Source of the DNA: Anagrus nilaparvatae
Taxonomy: Eukaryota > Arthropoda > Insecta > Hymenoptera > Mymaridae
DNA length: 64,000 nucleotides
Direction: 5' to 3'
NCBI GenBank assembly: GCA_022575985.1
Contig: JAKSXM010000237.1
Location: forward strand, 2,374,501-2,438,500
Made by a program: the position numbers and the translations under genes. Shown in pieces: positions 60,201 through 64,000 of the stretch. The notes under the pieces were generated by a model. That model did not search any database and was not told where the DNA came from. It saw nothing but the letters and a program-made list of their open reading frames with translations. The number at the start of each line of letters is the position of its first letter. The first letter of the stretch is position 1.

Positions 60201-60838
60201 GTTAGTAGGACGGTTTAATACGAGTATGAACTCTCGTTGCCCGCAGTAGGAATTTTGAGGATGTTTGGTATTCTTTGCGGGTGTTTAAAATTTTTTATCT
60301 GATACCTTCTTTATATGTATTTCGAGTCTCTGATCTCGAATACGGTATCTATTTTTAGTAAAAAGATACGGTAAAAATTTTTTACCCAAAACGATTCAGT
60401 CGCAAAAAAAATGCAGGTTATTTATTTTGGTTTCTTAGCCCTTTTTTGGTTTTACAAACAGAGAGTTTTTAATAAAAGCAGATACCATAATAGGGTTTAG
60501 GAACCCCAAAAACCAAAAGTGACAGATAAAAAGATTTTAAAAAACCGCTAAAGATAACCTCGAAATTCCTATTGCGGGCAACTAGTCCATTTTCGGCGCA
60601 ATTGGATTGCGTATTTGTATATTCACATTGCATAAATCTTAGGCTGTAAAAGTAAAAAATGCACGATATCGCACGTAAATTTTTTAATTTTACGGCCAAA
60701 TGCTGCACATAGTTTTCTTTGTCAGTGGCAATAAAACATTTATTTTCGAATCAGCAAGAAAAATAATAAAATTTTTTTCATATTATATTTAGTAATAGTA
60801 GAAACTTAAGTATCACTACATTTAAAAAAAAATCCACT
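57291..60838 (-). repeat. Right arm of the giant palindrome
   Basis: Reverse complement of the left arm with a few substitutions (for example in the frame at 60469-60708, one Pro/Leu change) and homopolymer length changes. Beyond 60838 the direct repeat internal to the arm (ATCTCGTAAAACGAT, about 60853) continues for ~70 bp, so the ancestral element extended past the present palindrome edge. Confidence 0.85.
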
Positions 60839-61200
60839 AGCGGATTTTTTTTATCTCGTAAAACGATTGCAAATTACTTAAAACGAAAAGAAAATAAAAA
60901 AAAAACGTTTTTCAACTTTTTTGAGATATGTGTGTATCGGTATAATGAGACATGAGAAATTAATTTTAAAAAAAATAGAAACATTTGTTATTATTAATTT
61001 TACAAAAAGTCATTTGAAATCGTTTGACAAGAAAAAAAATCCCGCTTGCCACCAGCGGAATTCTATCTGTTTGCCATTAACGGCTTTTCCGCATGCAGCA
61101 AGCAGAATATTTCCAGTTGCGGCAAGCGGATTTTTTTTTTTCAGTTTAAAACCTTGAATAAATATTTTCTGTAATATACAGGTTTGAAGGAATTTGGACA
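60839..61200. repeat. Flank of the palindrome with inverted CCGCTTGCC/GGCAAGCGG words
   Basis: CCCGCTTGCCACCAGCGG and GTTGCGGCAAGCGG lie 70 bp apart and are partly complementary. Open frames on both strands here (60921-61157 +, 61010-61201 -) are mutual shadows with no domain. Confidence 0.45.
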
Positions 61201-61740
61201 AAACTCAACCTATCACCTATATGATCAAAGCTAAGATGTCACCTGAATGTGTTTTCTTGAAGGCCACTCGATGATATTATTTCATTCAGCAAAAATTAGC
61301 AAGTTATTTGGAATCGCATCAAGACATAAAATTGTATTATTTTTTTTTTCTGTAAATAAATAATTATTGTTTTTTTATTAATTTAATTGTACATTTTATT
61401 TGGCTTGATTCCTTGATATCCAAAACTTTTTATAATCATAAAAATAATTATTGTACAATATTTTTAAAAAACTTTAAAACTAAAATCAAAATTTTAAAGT
61501 ATGTATACAAAAGTATTAAAATAAATTTTAAAAAGATTTCAAAAACCTTTTACAACTTAAAAAAAAAAGAAAAAATTAATAAAAGTAAAAAAATTTATTA
61601 GTCCCGAAAAAATTAAGTCTTTTGATAGGGGTAAATTTATACTTAAAGCAAAGTTTTTTGTGATTATTACTCATTTTCATGCTCAATTACTCTTTTTGTA
61701 AGGGTAATTAAAGTTTTAAAAAAAAAATAACCCAAAACGA
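61201..61740. other. AT-rich, nothing recognised
   Basis: A- and T-runs with a short open frame (61413-61601) of low complexity. No repeat partner noticed. Confidence 0.35.
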
Positions 61741-61745
61741 AAAAG

Positions 61746-61837
61746 TTACGTAAAAAATTACGTAAAAAGTTACGTAATAAATTACGTAAAAAATTACGTA
61801 AAAATTTACGTAAAAATTTACGTAAATTTTTACGTAA
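61746..61837. repeat. 12-bp array of TTACGTAA palindromes
   Basis: TTACGTAA starts at 61746, 61758, 61770, 61782, 61794, 61806, 61818 and 61830: eight copies exactly 12 bp apart. The linkers are A/T. TTACGTAA is the palindromic site of PAR-bZIP/E4BP4 (vrille/Pdp1-like) factors. No other part of the window has it in tandem. Confidence 0.85.
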
Positions 61838-61839
61838 AA

Positions 61840-62059
61840 ATATGCGTTAAATTTTTCACCTGTGTACGTGATTTAAATGCAATTTAATTTTATTTAAAAA
61901 TGAATGAGAACAGAATTAATTTTATACTTCTAAAATTAACAAAAAAATTTTATAATTCATATTAAGAAAAAGTTACATGATTATTTATAAATATTTATAA
62001 CTAATGAGGTATATTTTATAACATAAATAATTATTGATAATAAATAATAATTGAAAATA
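61840..62059. other. AT-rich spacer
   Basis: No gene or repeat recognised. Confidence 0.3.
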
Positions 62060-62910
62060 AAATATAGTGATATGCAGTTTTTTTAACGAAATTTGCAGTT
62101 TTTTTCATATTGTAGATAATTAATATTTAAATATTTTCTATTTTCATATTCATCACAACTGATATTGTAGACAATCAATATGAATTTTACTATAGAATGA
62201 AATTTACATAATTTTTTATTGTTCATAAATAGGACAGGCGATATCCATTTCACTCTATGGTGAAATTTTTTTAGCTTTTTCATAATTAAAACAGCCAGCA
62301 ATATAGATTGAAAATTTTGAATTTTTTTCATAATGTAGACAGCCAATATAAATTTTACTATAGAGTGAAATTTTTATAATTTTTTATTTTTCAATTAATA
62401 GTACAGCCGATATCCATTTTACTCTATGGTGACATTTTTGGGATTTTCCATATATAAAACAACTAACAATATAGATTGAAATTTTTGCTGTTTTTTTATA
62501 TTTTAGACAATCAATATGAATTTTACTCTGGAGTAAAATATTTATTATTTTTTTTTTCATAAATAGGACAGAAGATGTCCATTTTACTCTATAGTGAAAT
62601 TTTTTGGGTTTTTTCATATATAAAACAGTCAACGATATAGATTGAAATTTTTTCAGTTTTTTCATATTGTAGACAATCAATATGAATTTTACTATAGAGT
62701 GAAACTTTTATAATATTTTTTATAAACTTTTATAATTTTTATAATGTTTTCATAAATAGGACAGCCGATATCCATTATACTCTATATATGGTGAAATTTT
62801 TGAGTTTTTTCATATATAAAACAACTAACATTATAGATTGAAATTTTTGCTGTTTTTTTTTATTGCAGAGAATCAATATTAATTTTACTCTAGAGTGAAA
62901 TATTTATGAT
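62060..62910 (+). repeat. ~167-bp tandem repeat
   Basis: GACAATCAATATGAATTTTA, or a close variant, recurs at about 62170, 62337, 62505, 62672 and 62866 (steps 167, 168, 167, 194). Each unit has AGGACAGCCGATATCCATTT and CATATATAAAACA phrases. Short minus-strand frames (62083-62346, 62384-62680) are by-products. Confidence 0.8.
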
Positions 62911-62924
62911 TTTGGTTCCTCATA

Positions 62925-63560
62925 GAGGACCCATTGTTTTGGGTGAAATTTTAATTTCTGATTTTTTGACATATACGCACGTTTTGAGACCTCAGGATTC
63001 TAAAAAACCAGTTTTTAAAAAAATTATGTATGTTTGTGTGTGTGATTGTATGCATGTATGTATGTATGTAGCACTGTCACCGGTGATATTTTACAACCAG
63101 TATGACATTAAGACCTATTTTTGTTATAAAATTTTTTTCACCAAAAAATCTCTAGGTATTTTTTTTTTTTTTTTTAATTTGGATGTAATACCTCATTTTT
63201 ATCCATGCAAGTAAATTTTTGTAGTATTTTCATATTGTAAACAGCTAATATGAACTTTACTATACAATTAAATTTTAAAAATTTTTGTTTTTTTTATTCT
63301 TAGGACTGCCGATACCTATCTTATTTCATAATGAAATTTTTTGAGTTTTTTCATATATAAATAGCCGACAATATATACATGGTAAATTTTTTAGTTTTTT
63401 CATATTGTATACCGCCAATATGAATTTTACTATACAGTTAAATATTTCTAATTTTTTTTTCATTCTTAGGACTGCCGATATCTATATTATTACATCGTGA
63501 AATTTTTTTAATTTTTCATATACAAAATAGCCAGAAATATAAATTGAAATTTTTGTAGTT
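62925..63560 (+). repeat. Dispersed module R, second copy
   Basis: Collinear with 29982-30500, including the ACGCACGTTTTGAGACC and CACTGTCACCGGTGATA words. Here it is uninterrupted by an LTR: GACCCATTGTTTTGGGTG corresponds to the LTR insertion point at 29729-29981. Confidence 0.75.
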
Positions 63561-64000
63561 TTTTCATATTATGCAATGATAGCATCGAAATATCAGTATT
63601 GAATTTAGCAAAATATACCCAACTTAAATGTTTTCAAATATTGTCCTGTTTTATAAAAATCTTGTAATTTCAAATATTTTTCTGCAAAGATAGCATTGAA
63701 TATTAGTATTGAATTTAACAGAAAACATAAATTATACACCTCTTTAATATTTTTTTCGTTAACAACTTAAGAAGATAAACTCATATTTATTGTCCACAAT
63801 TTGAAAAACATCTAAAAATTTTAATGTATATTGTCAGGTGTATTATAGCAGAAACTATACGCTATTCTATATATTTTTCGAATAGTGTCCTCTTTTATAT
63901 GAAAGTTGGAATTTCAAATATTTTTATGCAATGATTGCATTGAAATATTTTTATTGACTTTAGCAGAAACTATACGTCATTCTAAATTTTTTTCGAATAG
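63561..64000 (-). repeat. 111-bp satellite, reverse-orientation block at the window end
   Basis: ATGCAATGATAGCATCGAAA, TATTGAATTTAGCA and CCCAACTTAAATGTTTTC place it in the satellite family, opposite to the main array. It runs off the window. Confidence 0.75.

Larger units (their letters stand above)
53595..60838. repeat. Giant palindrome, arms ~3.6 kb
   Basis: Every landmark pair sums to 114433-114434. Examples: the 79-codon frames 53725-53964 (+) and 60469-60708 (-); AACC 56980-56983 with GGTT 57451-57454; the ends AGTGGA 53595 and TCCACT 60838. The centre is near 57216, with a short asymmetric spacer (about 57135-57290) containing CACACATGTGTG and CCTGCCGGCCGCC. Only scattered mismatches are seen. 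There is no gene and no target duplication at the ends. Internal modules (GCAGACTTTGCAT, near 55793 and 56519) repeat within each arm. Confidence 0.92.

Noticed and set aside
53725..60708. Identical 79-codon frames at 53725-53964 and 60469-60708
   Set aside because: Their identity is explained by the palindrome. The sequence has no recognisable domain, and the one substitution does not show coding constraint.

Overview
This is AT-rich eukaryotic DNA, almost certainly from an insect. The evidence is two BEL/Pao retrotransposons, R1-like and Jockey-like non-LTR fragments, a Transib-type DNA element, intron-like host sequence and many kilobases of satellite. No prokaryotic gene organisation is visible. 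The only host coding sequence I can support is one exon on the minus strand (20682-21054). It resembles the linker between the two RhoGEF modules of Trio/Kalirin, so much of the window may be intron of a trio-like gene. Species cannot be named from the sequence.

Layout. 0.26-6.3 kb: a decayed BEL/Pao element (+) whose 3' LTR abuts a broken LINE reverse-transcriptase fragment (6286-6822, -). 7.57-15.76 kb: three copies of a ~1.03-1.12 kb element with TGTAAC...TTACA ends, each with a perfect 4-bp target duplication. The first is split by a 3.9-kb foldback Transib element (7884-11756) with CACAATG ends and a CGTCG duplication. 16.3-19.8 kb: two pieces of an R1-like LINE and a Tc1-like scrap. 20.7-21.05 kb: the host exon. 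21.46-27.3 kb: a second, much better preserved BEL/Pao element (-), with a partial LTR of the same family at 29.7 kb.

30-37.5 kb: nested repeats, namely a foldback unit (30.64-32.37 kb), two MITE-like insertions, and a ~1.4-kb insertion carrying arrays of palindromic X-box-like and CACGTG motifs. 37.48-53.0 kb: a ~111-bp satellite organised into ~664-bp six-monomer higher-order repeats with ~771-bp seven-monomer variants, interrupted by a near-perfect 1230-bp foldback element with a TA duplication (48145-49374). 53.6-60.84 kb: a giant palindrome with ~3.6-kb arms. 61-64 kb: a 12-bp TTACGTAA array, a ~167-bp tandem repeat, a second copy of a dispersed module, and the 111-bp satellite in reverse orientation.

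How it fits together. No intact autonomous gene set is present. The strongest observations are: (1) both BEL copies have gag and pol separated by an in-frame TGA followed by CAA TTA, the classic readthrough context; (2) the TGTAAC element keeps a tiny ATG reading frame and splice-like signals in three diverged copies; (3) the Transib ends and target site have direct empty-site proof; (4) a dense set of long inverted repeats and short transcription-factor-like palindrome arrays. Apart from splice sites in the host exon, functional readings are inference.
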